A DNA stretch of 64,000 nucleotides from Streptomyces sp. R41 (GCF_041053055.1 NZ_CP163443.1:310001-374000); one strand, 5' to 3'. Numbered from the stretch's first letter, positions 17,345-27,061 are shown. The notes: a model not told the origin generated them from the letters alone. Numbers and translations are program-made.

Positions 17345-18784
17345 TCATCGCACCGGCACAGCGAGGTACTTGTAATCCAGGAACTCCTCGATCCCGACAC
17401 TGCCGCCCTCACGTCCGAGCCCGGACTGCTTGACGCCGCCGAACGGCGCGGCGGGGTTGGACACCAGCCCTGTGTTGAGGCCGACCATGCCGACCTCCAG
17501 CCGCTCGCTGACCCGCAGCGCACGGTCGAGGCTCTCGGTGAAGACATAACCGACGAGGCCCCACGGAGTGTCGTTCGCCGCGCGGATCACCTCGTCCTCG
17601 TCGTCGAAGGTGAGGATCGCCGCCACCGGCCCGAAGATCTCGGTCTCCATCAGCCGACTGCCCGGGTCCACACCGGCCAGCACGGTCGGCGGATAGAAAC
17701 AGCCGGGCCCGCTCGGCGCGGCGCCGCCGACCAGCACCCGGGCACCTCGTCGGACGGCGTCGGCGACCAGTTCCTCAACCTTGGCGCGCCCCGCGTCGTC
17801 GATCAGCGGGCCCACGTCCACGCCCTCCTGTGTGCCGGGGCCGACGACGAGCGCCCCCATGCGTCCTGCGAGCCGCTGCGCGAACTCGTCCGCCACGGAG
17901 CGGTGTACGAAGAAGCGGTTGGCGGCCGTGCACGCCTCGCCCATGTTGCGCATCTTGGCGGTCATCGCTCCGTCCACGGCAGCCTCGAGGCCGGCGTCGT
18001 CGAAGACGATGAACGGGGCGTTGCCGCCCAGTTCCATCGAGGTGCGTACGACGGTGTCAGCGCACTGGGCGAGCAGAATCCGCCCGACCTGCGTGGAGCC
18101 GGTGAAGGACAGCTTGCGGATGCGGCCGCCCCGCAGCAGCGGTTCGACGATCTCACCGGCACGTGAGGTGGTGACAACGTTGAGCACGCCGTCCGGCAGC
18201 CCGGACTCCTTCAGGATGCCGGCCAGGGCGAGGCTGGACAGCGGGGTCTGCGGGGCGGGCTTGAGCACCATCGTGCACCCGGCCGCGATCGCCGGGCCGA
18301 TCTTGCGGGTGCCCATGGCCAGCGGGAAGTTCCACGGGGTGATCAGCAGGCAGGGCCCGACGGGTCGGCGCATCAGCAGCATGCGGTTGCGGCCGTCGGG
18401 CAGCGTGCCGTAGCCGCCGTCGATGCGTACGGCCTCCTCGGAGAACCAGCGGAAGAATTCGGCCGCGTACGCCACCTCCCCCCTGGCTTCGGCGAGCGGC
18501 TTGCCCATCTCGGACGTCATGAGGAGGGCGAGGTCGTCGGTGCGATCGAGGATGATCTCGTACGCGCGGCGCAGGATTTCGCTGCGAGCCCGGGGCGCCG
18601 TACGGGCCCACTCCTCCTGCGCGTGAACAGCCGCGTCCTCGGCCAGCCGGGCGTCCTTCGTGCCCGCGTCGGCGACGTGGCAGAGGATCTCGCCGGTCGC
18701 GGGGTCGTCCACGGGCATGGTGGCACCGTCTGCGGCGTCCACCCAGGCGCCACCGATGAACAACTGCTTCGGTACGTCCGTCAT
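17345..18784 (-). CDS. NAD(P)-dependent aldehyde dehydrogenase, succinate-semialdehyde type
   Basis: 479 residues from the ATG at 18784, with AGGAGG upstream. Aldehyde dehydrogenase landmarks are intact: PWNFPLAMGTRKIGPAIAAG, SFTGSTQVG, the general base Glu at about 251 (ELGGNAPFIVFDDA) and the catalytic Cys at about 285 (GEACTAANRFFVH). The sequence is closest to the succinate-semialdehyde dehydrogenase (GabD) group. With the aminotransferase at 19060 it would turn an omega-amino acid, such as GABA, into a dicarboxylate. It is the last gene of an operon with the aminotransferase, separated by a gutted oxidase gene whose stop overlaps this start. Confidence 0.88.
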   Translation of the reverse strand: MTDVPKQLFIGGAWVDAADGATMPVDDPATGEILCHVADAGTKDARLAEDAAVHAQEEWARTAPRARSEILRRAYEIILDRTDDLALLMTSEMGKPLAEARGEVAYAAEFFRWFSEEAVRIDGGYGTLPDGRNRMLLMRRPVGPCLLITPWNFPLAMGTRKIGPAIAAGCTMVLKPAPQTPLSSLALAGILKESGLPDGVLNVVTTSRAGEIVEPLLRGGRIRKLSFTGSTQVGRILLAQCADTVVRTSMELGGNAPFIVFDDAGLEAAVDGAMTAKMRNMGEACTAANRFFVHRSVADEFAQRLAGRMGALVVGPGTQEGVDVGPLIDDAGRAKVEELVADAVRRGARVLVGGAAPSGPGCFYPPTVLAGVDPGSRLMETEIFGPVAAILTFDDEDEVIRAANDTPWGLVGYVFTESLDRALRVSERLEVGMVGLNTGLVSNPAAPFGGVKQSGLGREGGSVGIEEFLDYKYLAVPVR

Positions 18785-19063
18785 GAGGTTCCTCCTGGTT
18801 GATCGGCGGCTGGGTCGAGCAGTTCCGCGAGATGGAGGGCACGGACGCCGCGGCCACCGGCGAGGTGGTCGACCTGCGTGGCGCAGCTGAAGCCGTCGGC
18901 CACGACGACTGCCCGTTGCCCGTCCGGGAGTTCGTCGGGGCGTGGCTTCAGGGCCAGCTCGGCGACGGCCATCGAGGTGTCGTGTGCCGCTCCTCGAAAC
19001 CGAAGTTCCGGTCCCGGCGATACGGGCCACCAGACCCGCCAGGTCGCCGGTGGCGTCCGTCAT
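18781..19063 (-). pseudogene. Internally deleted FAD-linked oxidase gene
   Basis: An intact start overlaps the aminotransferase stop (ATGA at 19060-19063) and opens MTDATGDLAGLVARIAG. After about 18 codons the text jumps to RNFGFEERH in another frame, then, after one more frame change, to TSMAVAELALKPRPDELPDG and ADGFSCATQVDHLAGGRGV. The latter is the ending of large FAD/Fe-S glycolate-oxidase-like proteins (usually ADGFSCRTQI...GRRALHLAEVL). The stop overlaps the aldehyde dehydrogenase start. So both ends of a gene of perhaps 2.5-3 kb survive with the whole middle removed. Confidence 0.7.
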
Positions 19064-20328
19064 CGGCCGGACGCCCCGGCAGTACCCGCCTGCACCGCCG
19101 CCGCCCACGCCTGGAGCCCCGCGTCGACCTCCGCCTCGTCGATCACCAGTGCCGGGATCATCCGCACGACCTGGTTCCAGGCCCCGCACAGCAGCAGGAG
19201 CAGGCCCTCGTCCACGGCGGCGCGCTGCACGCGGGCGGCGGTCTCGGGGTCGGGGCTGCCGTCCTCGGTGACGAACTCGGAGGCGAGCATCAGCCCGAGA
19301 CCCCGTACGTCTCCGATGGCCGGCGTCCGGTTGGCCACCGCCTCCAGGCCGGCGCGCAGCCTGGCGCCCATCGCCTCGGCGTTCCCCACGAGCTTCTCGT
19401 CGCGCACGACGTCGAGCGTGGCGCAGGCCGCGGCGCACGCCACGGCGTTGGCGCCGTACGTACCGCCCTGCGAGCCCGGCCAGGCCTTGCTCATCAGTTC
19501 CTCTGAGGCGGCGATGCCCGACAGGGGGAAGCCGCTGGCCAGGCCCTTGGCGGTGACGAGGATGTTCGGGGTGACGCCGAAGTGGTCGTGGCCCCAGAAG
19601 CGGCCGGTGCGGCCGACGCCGGTCTGCACCTCGTCGAGGATCAGCAGGAAGCCGTGGCGGTCGGCCCGTTCGCGCAGTCCCTCGAGGAAGGCGCGGGTGG
19701 CAGGCACGTAGCCGCCCTCGCCAAGCACCGGCTCGACGACGACCGCGGCGGTGTCGGCGGGCGAGGAGATGGTCTGGAGGGTGTAGTCGAGTTCCTGGAG
19801 GGCGAAGCGGGTGGCGGTCTCCTCGTCCCAGCCGTAGCGGAAGGCCGTCGGGAAGGGGGTGACGACCACTCCGCTCATCAGCGGGGAGAAGCCGGACCGG
19901 AAGCGCGTGCCGGAGGTGGTCATGGAGGCGGCGGCGACGGTACGGCCGTGGAAGCCGCCGTGGCAGACCAGGACGTTCGGCCGGCCGGTGGCCTGCCGGG
20001 CCAGCCGCAGCGCGGCTTCGACGGCCTCGCTGCCGGAGTTGGTGAAGAACAGACTGTCCAGTCCGGCCGGCAGCACCTCGCCCAGCCTGTCGACCAGCCG
20101 CCGCAACGGCTGGTGCATGACTGTCGTGTACTGGCCGTGGACAAGCGTGCCCACTTGCTCCTGCGCGGCGGCCACGACCTCGGGGTGGCAGTGCCCGGTG
20201 CTGGTGACGCCGATCCCGGCGGTGAAGTCCAGGTAGCGTCGGCCGTCCTCGCCGTAGAGGTGGACGCCCTCGCCCCGGACCGCCACCACGGGCGTGGCCT
20301 GGCGAAGGTGCGGCGACAGTGCGGTCAT
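19060..20328 (-). CDS. Class III PLP-dependent aminotransferase (GABA/acetylornithine type)
   Basis: 422 residues from the ATG at 20328, which has GGGAG seven bases upstream; upstream in-frame TTG/ATG codons are less well placed. PLP-binding landmarks: FFTNSGSEAVEAALRLAR, GGFHGRT, ILDEVQTGVGRTG, and the Schiff-base Lys at about 261 (ILVTAKGLASGFPLSG). Members move an omega-amino group from GABA, beta-alanine, diamines or acetylornithine to 2-oxoglutarate or pyruvate. The aldehyde dehydrogenase downstream would oxidise the semialdehyde. A PucR regulator is divergent at 20554. Confidence 0.9.
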   Translation of the reverse strand: MTALSPHLRQATPVVAVRGEGVHLYGEDGRRYLDFTAGIGVTSTGHCHPEVVAAAQEQVGTLVHGQYTTVMHQPLRRLVDRLGEVLPAGLDSLFFTNSGSEAVEAALRLARQATGRPNVLVCHGGFHGRTVAAASMTTSGTRFRSGFSPLMSGVVVTPFPTAFRYGWDEETATRFALQELDYTLQTISSPADTAAVVVEPVLGEGGYVPATRAFLEGLRERADRHGFLLILDEVQTGVGRTGRFWGHDHFGVTPNILVTAKGLASGFPLSGIAASEELMSKAWPGSQGGTYGANAVACAAACATLDVVRDEKLVGNAEAMGARLRAGLEAVANRTPAIGDVRGLGLMLASEFVTEDGSPDPETAARVQRAAVDEGLLLLLCGAWNQVVRMIPALVIDEAEVDAGLQAWAAAVQAGTAGASGR

Positions 20329-20553
20329 GATCGTCTCCCGGCCGTACGTTGTGGTCTGCTCCGGCATCCCGAGCATCTCGGCCGCCCTGGACGCGGGCAA
20401 CGCGTGATGTGTCCGGCGGAGACCCGGTGTTCGGACGTTGTGTCAACCGCCCCGGTCGGCGAAGCGCCGCCGGGGCCGCACGGCCAGCCGTTGGACCGCT
20501 CTTGCGCAGGTCAACGTCACTTGTCACAGTGTCCGGGCACGCAGGGAGGCACT

Positions 20554-22236
20554 ATGAGTGACAACGACGGAACGTCCCGGCCGCCTGACACGGGCGCCCT
20601 CGACTCCCCCACGACAGGCCGCCCACCCACCGTCGCCGACGTCCTGGCCCTCCCCGTTCTGGCCGCGGGACAGCCGCAGGTCGTCACCGGCGTGACCCAC
20701 CTCGACCGGCCGGTCCGCTGGGTCCACATCACCGAGCTGACGGACCCCGCTTCCTTCCTCAAGGGCGGCGAACTCGTCCTGACGACCGGCATGCCCCTGC
20801 CCGAGGACGCGGCGGGCGTGCGCCGGTACGTCGACGAACTCGCGGACATCGGAGCCGCAGCCCTGGTCATCGAACTCGTGCGGCGCTATCACCGCCCGCC
20901 CGACCCGCTCGTCCACGCCTGCCGGGCCCGCGACCTGCCGCTCATCACCCTGGCCAAGGACGTCAACTTCCTGGAGGTCACCCAGGTCGTCCACGCACTT
21001 ATCCTCGGCAGCCAGGCGGACGCGATGCGCAGGACGCAGCGCATCCACGAGGCGTTCACCGCCCTGACGCTCCGCGGCGCGGGCCCCAAGGACGTGGTGC
21101 GCGCCGCGGCGGAGATGAGCGGCCACACTCTCGTCCTGGAGAACCTGGTGCACCAGGCGCTGATCTGCGAACCCTCCGCCAGCACGCTGGAGGAGGCGCT
21201 CACCGGCTGGGAACAGCGCTCCAGGAAGACCCCGTCCCGCGATCACACGGAGGTGTGCGGACCCGAGGGCTGGCTCGTGGCACCGGTGGAGTACCAGGGC
21301 GAACGATGGGGCCGCGTGACCATGCTGCCGGCCCCGTCCGGCGCGTCCGTCTCCGAGGCTTCCACCACTTTCGGACCCGAGGACGTCACCGTACTCGAGA
21401 GGACGGCGATGGCCCTGACCATCGCCCGCCTGATCCACTCCACGCCGTGGGAACGCACCGCGCACCGAAGTGCCTTGCGGGATCTCGCCGAGCAACGTCA
21501 CCGCTCCCCCGAGGACGCCCGCGCCCGCTGCGCCGCCCTGGGCCTGCCCACTGAGGGCAGCGACTTCGTCGCCCTACTGGTGGACGTCCGCTCGGAGAAC
21601 GCCCGCGCCGAGCCGGAGATCCGACTGTCCCAGGAACTCCGCACGGCAGGCATCCCAGCACTCGTCGGCCAATTGGCCCCCGGCCGCCTCGGCATCCTGT
21701 TGGCCCTGCGTTCCTCCCAGCCCTGGCGGCCCACGGTCGAGCGGCTGAGTGATACTGCGCTGGGCCTGGTCCCCGGGGCGGTGGTGAGCGTCGGTTCCGA
21801 GGTCACGGACCTGGCCGACACCGCCCGTTCCTTCCGCGAGGCGGCCCGCGTGGCCGAGGCGGCGGTGCCCGGCGAGCCACTTCCCGAGGGCCGGTCCTTT
21901 TACGAGCTGTCCGACATCGGTCTGCGCCGACTGCTGTACGCGCTCCGCGAGGACACTCGCGTCCAGGACTACGCCGAACGACAGCTCGGCCGCCTCCTCG
22001 ACCACGACACCCGACACGGCACGGATCTCCTGACGACGTTGCGCCACTACCTGGACGTGGCAGGCAACAAGACCACCGCCGCGCGCCGTGGCAATCTTTC
22101 CCGGGAGACCGTCTACCAGCGCCTGCGGACCATCGAGCGCCTCCTCGCGTGCGACCTCGAATCCGGTGAACAGCGCACCGAACTGCACGTGGCGGTCACC
22201 GCACTGGACGTCCTGCGAGCCGCTGACTCATCGTGA
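20554..22236 (+). CDS. PucR-family transcriptional regulator
   Basis: 560 residues from the ATG at 20554, after GGGAGG. The N-terminal PucR/DUF2 ligand domain (about 25-145; TVADVLALPVLAAGQPQVV, RWVHITELTDPASFLKGGEL) is followed by a GGDEF-like middle domain (about 310-420) and the C-terminal PucR helix-turn-helix (about 485-545; LRHYLDVAGNKTTAARRGNL, SRETVYQRLRTIERLL). It is divergent from the aminotransferase operon across 225 bp and is the obvious candidate regulator of it, probably responding to an amine, amino acid or purine-like substrate. Confidence 0.92.
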   Translation: MSDNDGTSRPPDTGALDSPTTGRPPTVADVLALPVLAAGQPQVVTGVTHLDRPVRWVHITELTDPASFLKGGELVLTTGMPLPEDAAGVRRYVDELADIGAAALVIELVRRYHRPPDPLVHACRARDLPLITLAKDVNFLEVTQVVHALILGSQADAMRRTQRIHEAFTALTLRGAGPKDVVRAAAEMSGHTLVLENLVHQALICEPSASTLEEALTGWEQRSRKTPSRDHTEVCGPEGWLVAPVEYQGERWGRVTMLPAPSGASVSEASTTFGPEDVTVLERTAMALTIARLIHSTPWERTAHRSALRDLAEQRHRSPEDARARCAALGLPTEGSDFVALLVDVRSENARAEPEIRLSQELRTAGIPALVGQLAPGRLGILLALRSSQPWRPTVERLSDTALGLVPGAVVSVGSEVTDLADTARSFREAARVAEAAVPGEPLPEGRSFYELSDIGLRRLLYALREDTRVQDYAERQLGRLLDHDTRHGTDLLTTLRHYLDVAGNKTTAARRGNLSRETVYQRLRTIERLLACDLESGEQRTELHVAVTALDVLRAADSS

Positions 22237-22280
22237 CCGGCGCGACTCCCTCCCCTCGGTTGGGAAGGCGACCGCGCGCC

Positions 22281-22764
22281 GTGAGTCTGCCGATCCCGCC
22301 GTACGTCCACCCGGCCGAGGATCCGGGCGCCTGGCACCGCCTGATCGCGGCAGCCACCCGTGCGTACGCTGCTTCCTCGACCGGGTGACCGCGACCTCGG
22401 CCGAACTGCCCGCCCGCAGACGGCCGGTGGGGACCGTCCGTCGGCTCGGCGCCGCGCCCGTCGTGCTCAACCCGGACGTCCACCCGCGCCGGGTTACGCC
22501 CGCGTCGCCGACCTGGCCGTCACCTTCGAGGGCCACTGGTCCACCTACGTGTGGGCGTTCAGCAGACCGGCCTGGTCCACGCGGCGCCCGCCCGAGCGGT
22601 TCCGCCACCTCGTCCACGGCGTGCCCGAGGCGCTCGTCCCGCCGGCCGTCCGCACCGCACGCGATCGTGGCGCGGCGGTCGCCGGGCCGGTGACGGGCGA
22701 ACTCCACAATGCCTGGGCGCGGTTGACGCCCGCGTTGAGCGAGGGGATTCGCAAAACGCCTTGA
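22281..22764 (+). pseudogene. Spherulation-specific family 4 gene, frameshifted and internally deleted
   Basis: Three pieces of a spherulin-4-like protein appear in order but in different frames. From a GTG at 22281: SLPIPPYVHPAEDPGAWHRL, ending in a stop at 22388. Then, in another frame, FLDRVTATSAELPARRRP and GAAPVVLNPDVHP. Then, in the third, ARVADLAVTFEGHWSTYVWA, RPPERFRHLVHGVPEALVPP and GELHNAWARLTPALSEGIRK to the stop at 22764. About 80-90 residues between the first and second parts are missing. Confidence 0.75.
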
Positions 22765-22833
22765 TCGACCCTGGCGGTCGGCGCCACGCAAGCCGGACAC
22801 TGGTGCCGCCATGGGCCCACGGGGGGAGGCGGC

Positions 22834-24069
22834 ATGACCGAGCCGACAGCCGCGTCGGGGCGACGCACGGAGCTGGACGCGATCCGCACCCTGGTCGTCA
22901 TCGGACTCGTCTTCTTCCATTCGGCGTTGGTCTTCGCCACGGACAGCGACTTCTACGTCAAGAACCGCGACACCACCGACACGATCCTGGTCATCGGCGG
23001 TTTCGGGGTGGTCTGGGCGATGCCGATGCTGTTCTTCGTCGCGGGCCTCGGCTCCTGGTACTCGCTGCGCCGCCGCGGTCCTCGCGGCTTCGCCCGGGAA
23101 AGGCTGTTGCGGCTCGGCGTACCTCTGCTGTTCGCGACGGCGGTGCTGCTGCCGGTCCCGCAATGGCTGCGCGAACGGGCCTCGCACCCCGGCTACGACG
23201 AGTCGTATCTCCGTTTCCTGCCGCGCTTCTTCGACGTACATCTGGACCTGTCCGAGTTCCCCTTCGTCGTTCAGGGCGAATACTTCGAGACAGGGCATCT
23301 GTGGTTCGTGGTGCTGCTGCTCACGTTCTCCCTGTTGCTCGCGCTGACGGCGCCGTGGGTTCCAGCCGTGTACGTGCGGCGGATCCGCGACGGTGTGGCC
23401 CGTGCGTGCGAGCGGCGGGGCGTGGTGCTGCTCGCGGCGCTGCCGGTTGCCGTGATGTGCGCGCTGCTCGGCCTCGAGGAGAACTACGCGGCCTGGCATC
23501 GGTGGACGTATCTGCTGTTCTTCGTGTACGGATTCGTGCTGGCCGGCGACGAACGGCTGCGGGCGGCGATGCGTCGTGACGCGGTGGTGGCGGCCGTGCT
23601 CGGTCCGCTCCTCTTCGCCGCCAGTGCGCCCGGCCTCATGGCCGACGGCGACCCTTTCATGGACTGGACCGGTCCCGCGGTGCTGGCGCGGACGCTGTAC
23701 GGAGCGGCGGGCTGGTGCTGGATCGTGGGCATCGTCGGCCTGCTCGACCGGCGACCGCGGCCTGCGCCGGCACCCGACGAAGGGCGCGGGGGCAAGGCCG
23801 ATGTCGGCCGGCGTCGGCGGTTGTTCGGCTATCTGGCCGTCGGGGCGCTGCCGTTGTACGTGCTGCACCAGCCGATCGTCGTGGCGGTGGCGTACGGCGT
23901 GGTCGGTACGGATGCCTCGATCCCGGTCAAATACGCGCTGATCGTGGCGGCTTCGCTCTGTCTGACCCTGGCCGCCTACGACCTGCTCGTGCGGCGCACA
24001 CCAGTGACGCGTTTCCTGTTCGGGATGCGCCCGGGCGCGCCCCGGCCCGTCCCCGGTCGCCATGACTAA
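22834..24069 (+). CDS. Acyltransferase 3 family membrane protein
   Basis: 411 residues from the ATG at 22834, after GGGGGGAGG. The N-terminal ELDAIRTLVVIGLVFFHSAL carries the conserved R and H of acyltransferase-3 (OafA/YrhL-like) proteins. About ten hydrophobic helices follow, and GHLWFVVLLLTFSLLL matches the family's second conserved block. Members transfer acyl groups, often acetyl, to sugars, glycans or antibiotics at the membrane. No adjacent glycan genes point to a substrate. It appears monocistronic. Confidence 0.85.
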   Translation: MTEPTAASGRRTELDAIRTLVVIGLVFFHSALVFATDSDFYVKNRDTTDTILVIGGFGVVWAMPMLFFVAGLGSWYSLRRRGPRGFARERLLRLGVPLLFATAVLLPVPQWLRERASHPGYDESYLRFLPRFFDVHLDLSEFPFVVQGEYFETGHLWFVVLLLTFSLLLALTAPWVPAVYVRRIRDGVARACERRGVVLLAALPVAVMCALLGLEENYAAWHRWTYLLFFVYGFVLAGDERLRAAMRRDAVVAAVLGPLLFAASAPGLMADGDPFMDWTGPAVLARTLYGAAGWCWIVGIVGLLDRRPRPAPAPDEGRGGKADVGRRRRLFGYLAVGALPLYVLHQPIVVAVAYGVVGTDASIPVKYALIVAASLCLTLAAYDLLVRRTPVTRFLFGMRPGAPRPVPGRHD

Positions 24070-24186
24070 TGGCATGTCTCGGTCAAATCTGTCAGGCTTC
24101 CCGCACCCAGCCGCCTCCGGCGCACCCCAGCCGTCCGGGCGGCTATCGAGCAGGCCGGAATCCCGGCCGCCGTAAAGGAGTTTCGC

Positions 24187-26046
24187 GTGAGACCAACCCC
24201 CCGCAAGGCCCTCGCCGCGAGCGTCCTCGTCCTCGCCGCGTCGGCCGGTGTCTCTCTCCCCGTCGCCCCTGCCGCAGCCACGCCACACGCGGCATCCCGG
24301 GCCGCCGCCTGCACCCCGGCGCAGGTCGTCACCAACGGTGGCTTCGAGAGCGGCACTTCGCCCTGGAACCAGTCGTCGACCAGCGTGATCACCAACCGCT
24401 CCGGGCAGAGCGCCCACGGCGGCACCAGCTTCGCCTGGCTTAACGGCGTCGGCAGCACGCACACCGACACCCTCGCGCAGAGCGTCACTATCCCGTCCGG
24501 ATGCGGCAGCGCCACCCTCACCTTCTGGCTGCACATCGACACCACCGAGACGACCTCGTCCACCGCGTACGACAAGCTGACGGCGAAGATCGGCAGTACG
24601 ACGCTGGCGACGTACTCGAACCTGAACAAGGCCACCGGCTATGTGCAGAAGTCGTTCGACGTGTCGGCGTTCGTGGGTCAGACCGTGAACCTCGCCTTCA
24701 CCGGCACCGAGGACTCCAGCCTCCAGACGAGCTTCGTTCTCGACGACGTCGCCCTCAACACCTCCGGCGACACCACCCCGCCGGCCGATTCCACGCGCAC
24801 CCCGGCCGCACCCTCGTACACCGTCAATCTGAGCAGCAACACCAGCGGCACCGTCTGGACCGGTCATGAGAGCGCGGTCTTCACCAACGCCTCCTCCACC
24901 GCGCTCAGCGAGGTGTACCTGAGGCTGTGGGACAACTACCACGGCACCTGCTCGTCCATGCCGATCACGGTCAGCAACGTCACAGGCGGCTCCGCGGGCG
25001 CGCTCTCGGTCGACTGCACGGCCCTCAAAATCACGCTGCCGACACCCCTGCCACAGGGACAGACGGCCACGATCGGCTTCGACCTGGGGATCACCGTCCC
25101 CAGCGGCGCCGACCGTTTCGGCCACGACGGGGCCTTCAGCTTCATCGGCAACGCCCTGCCCCTCCTCGCGGTCAAGGACGCGGCGGGCTGGCACCTGGAC
25201 CCGTACACCAACAACGGCGAGTCGTTCTACTCCCTGGCCGCCGACTTCAAGGTGACCCTCGACCACCCGAGCACCCTGCTGGTGCCGGCCACCGGCGCCT
25301 CGGTCGACACCCCCGGCTCCAGCGGACGCACGGTCACCACGGCCACCGCCTCCAAGGTCCGTGACTTCGCCTGGGCGGCCGGCCCCTTCACCAAGATCTC
25401 CGGCACCTCGACGGCCGGAACCCCGGTGAACGTCTACTCCGTCTCCGGCATCAGCTCGTCCGATGCGCAGTCGATGCTCACCACGGCCAAGACCGCCGTG
25501 GACGCCCACGCGTCGCGGTTCGGCGCCTATCCGTACGGCGAGTTGGACGCGGTGATCGACAACAACTTCTGGTTCGGCGGCATGGAGTACCCGGGGTTCG
25601 TCCTCGACCTGGTCAGCACCACAGCGCTCACCCATGAGATCGGACACCAGTGGTGGTACGGGATTGTCGGCGACGACGAGTACAACAACCCCTGGCTCGA
25701 TGAGGCGTTCACCGACTACGCCACCGATCTGGCGCTCAGCAAGACCGGCACCAACTGCTGGAACAGCGTCTCGTGGGCCTCGACGGCCGAGAAGATCACC
25801 AATTCGATGGCCTATTGGGACGCCCACTCCTCCCGGTACTCCACCGTCGTCTACGGATACGGCAAGTGCGCCCTGCACGATCTGCGCCGCGTCCTCGGCG
25901 ACAGTGTCATGGCCAAGCTCCTGAAGGACTACGCCACTTCGCACTGGTACGGCGTCTCGACCACGGCCGAGTTCAAGGCCGCCGCCCAGGCCGTCACGAC
26001 CACGGACCTGACCTCGTTCTGGACCCAGCACCGCATCGACGGATGA
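24187..26046 (+). CDS. Secreted M1-family metallopeptidase with N-terminal beta-sandwich domain
   Basis: 619 residues from a GTG at 24187, preceded by AAAGGAG. A signal peptide (about 1-40, ending AAATPHA) is followed by a carbohydrate-binding-like beta-sandwich (about 42-190; VVTNGGFESGTSPWNQSS ... SFVLDDVALNTSG). The peptidase part has the M1 exopeptidase-type motif GMEYPG (about 465-470), the zinc motif HEIGHQWWYG (483 on) and the third ligand Glu at about 506 in NPWLDEAFTDY, 18 residues after the second His. Active-site residues look complete, so an exported aminopeptidase-like enzyme is expected. It stands alone in the plus direction. Confidence 0.9.
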   Translation: MRPTPRKALAASVLVLAASAGVSLPVAPAAATPHAASRAAACTPAQVVTNGGFESGTSPWNQSSTSVITNRSGQSAHGGTSFAWLNGVGSTHTDTLAQSVTIPSGCGSATLTFWLHIDTTETTSSTAYDKLTAKIGSTTLATYSNLNKATGYVQKSFDVSAFVGQTVNLAFTGTEDSSLQTSFVLDDVALNTSGDTTPPADSTRTPAAPSYTVNLSSNTSGTVWTGHESAVFTNASSTALSEVYLRLWDNYHGTCSSMPITVSNVTGGSAGALSVDCTALKITLPTPLPQGQTATIGFDLGITVPSGADRFGHDGAFSFIGNALPLLAVKDAAGWHLDPYTNNGESFYSLAADFKVTLDHPSTLLVPATGASVDTPGSSGRTVTTATASKVRDFAWAAGPFTKISGTSTAGTPVNVYSVSGISSSDAQSMLTTAKTAVDAHASRFGAYPYGELDAVIDNNFWFGGMEYPGFVLDLVSTTALTHEIGHQWWYGIVGDDEYNNPWLDEAFTDYATDLALSKTGTNCWNSVSWASTAEKITNSMAYWDAHSSRYSTVVYGYGKCALHDLRRVLGDSVMAKLLKDYATSHWYGVSTTAEFKAAAQAVTTTDLTSFWTQHRIDG

Positions 26047-26689
26047 CATCGCCCGGTTCGCCGCGGCCGACGCCCTTCGGCGTCACCCGCGGCGAACCGG
26101 AAGCGCCCCAAGGGATCGTCCCGCTCGACGTCTAAGCCAGAGCTTCAACGTGTGGCGGTGGCAACACCTTGATGAATGTAGCCCTCAAGTCCCCAGTTCT
26201 CGGAGGTGCGGGCGGTGTGGGTAGTGCTGGAAGGTCGCCCTCGATGAGACCGAGGTGGAGGACTGCCTCTGGCCCCTGTGCTTCGACTGCGGTGTCTGCC
26301 CGCAGATGGATATGGCCATACAAATCGGCCCGACTGGCAAGAAGTTGTCGCCTTTGATGGTCAAGAACGCTGGTCCGACGCCCGCATCGCCACACCCATT
26401 GACGTGAGCGGAGCACTCGATGGGGTGATGGAGGCCCTGGCGGGGGCGAGCGAGGGCGAGGCGGTCTTCGCACTGGTTGCGGCTGGCGATTCCCGCTCTC
26501 GCCCGTCTGCGCCGGAGGTGTCCTCCTGACACCGTTGCCCAACACTGGAAACGCTGCGGGGATCGTCTCCGGGATCGAGTGGGTCTGAGGGCCGTCCGGA
26601 GTCACCATGCGGCCGAGAGCAATTGAGCCCCCTTCCTTGATTGGGAGGAGGCTCGCTGGTGCCCAGACTCGGTAGTCGCAAGACGTCGC
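26047..26689. other. 643-bp region with at most a small doubtful frame
   Basis: Between the M1 peptidase and the convergent MerR gene there is no secure gene. A GTG-initiated plus-strand frame at 26278-26529 (83 codons) has a plausible C-terminal stretch (IDVSGALDGVMEALAGASEG) but no ribosome site or domain; it may be the tail of a lost gene. No strong repeats seen. Confidence 0.4.
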
Positions 26690-27061
26690 TCAGGCGAGGC
26701 GGCACCGCGCACCCGCGGCCGCGTTCGCGGCCGCTTCGGCGATGCCGGCATCGAGCCTGTCGCGGGTTGCGACCAGAGCGCTGATCTGCCGGTCGATACG
26801 ATCTCTTTCCGCCGCGAGCCGCTCGAGCAGCGGCGGCGTCACCATGCCGGTCGCGAGGTACGGCAGGATTTCCGCGATCGACTTGCTCGGCAGCCCCGCC
26901 TGGTACATCTCCTGGATCAGATAGACGTGCCTGACCGCGCCGTCCGGGTAGTGCCGCTGCCCACCCGGGCTGCGCTCGGAGGCAAGCAGGTTCTGCTCCT
27001 CGTAGTAGCGCAGGGCTCGCACGCTGACCCCTGCCTTCGCGGCGAGTTCGCCGATGCGCAT
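26690..27061 (-). CDS. MerR-family transcriptional regulator
   Basis: 123 residues from the ATG at 27061, preceded by AGGAGG. The N-terminal MerR winged helix is textbook (MRIGELAAKAGVSVRALRYY, EEQNLLASERSPGGQRHY), followed by the dimerisation helix with AAERDRIDRQISALVATRDRL. A single Cys near the end (GARCRLA) is the only candidate redox or metal ligand. It is divergent from the Old Yellow Enzyme gene at 27171 and the gap contains a palindrome (27100-27115), so it probably controls that gene in the usual MerR promoter-twisting manner. Confidence 0.92.
   Translation of the reverse strand: MRIGELAAKAGVSVRALRYYEEQNLLASERSPGGQRHYPDGAVRHVYLIQEMYQAGLPSKSIAEILPYLATGMVTPPLLERLAAERDRIDRQISALVATRDRLDAGIAEAAANAAAGARCRLA

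Noticed and set aside
17345..20527. One giant protein from the aminotransferase region through the aldehyde dehydrogenase
   Set aside because: The upstream part is an out-of-frame shadow of the aminotransferase. The dehydrogenase has its own AGGAGG and ATG at 18784.
22228..26049. A minus-strand open frame of over 1200 codons opposite the acyltransferase and M1 peptidase genes
   Set aside because: The plus-strand genes have clear motifs and ribosome sites. The antisense text is low-complexity Gly/Arg/Val/Gln and crosses unrelated genes.
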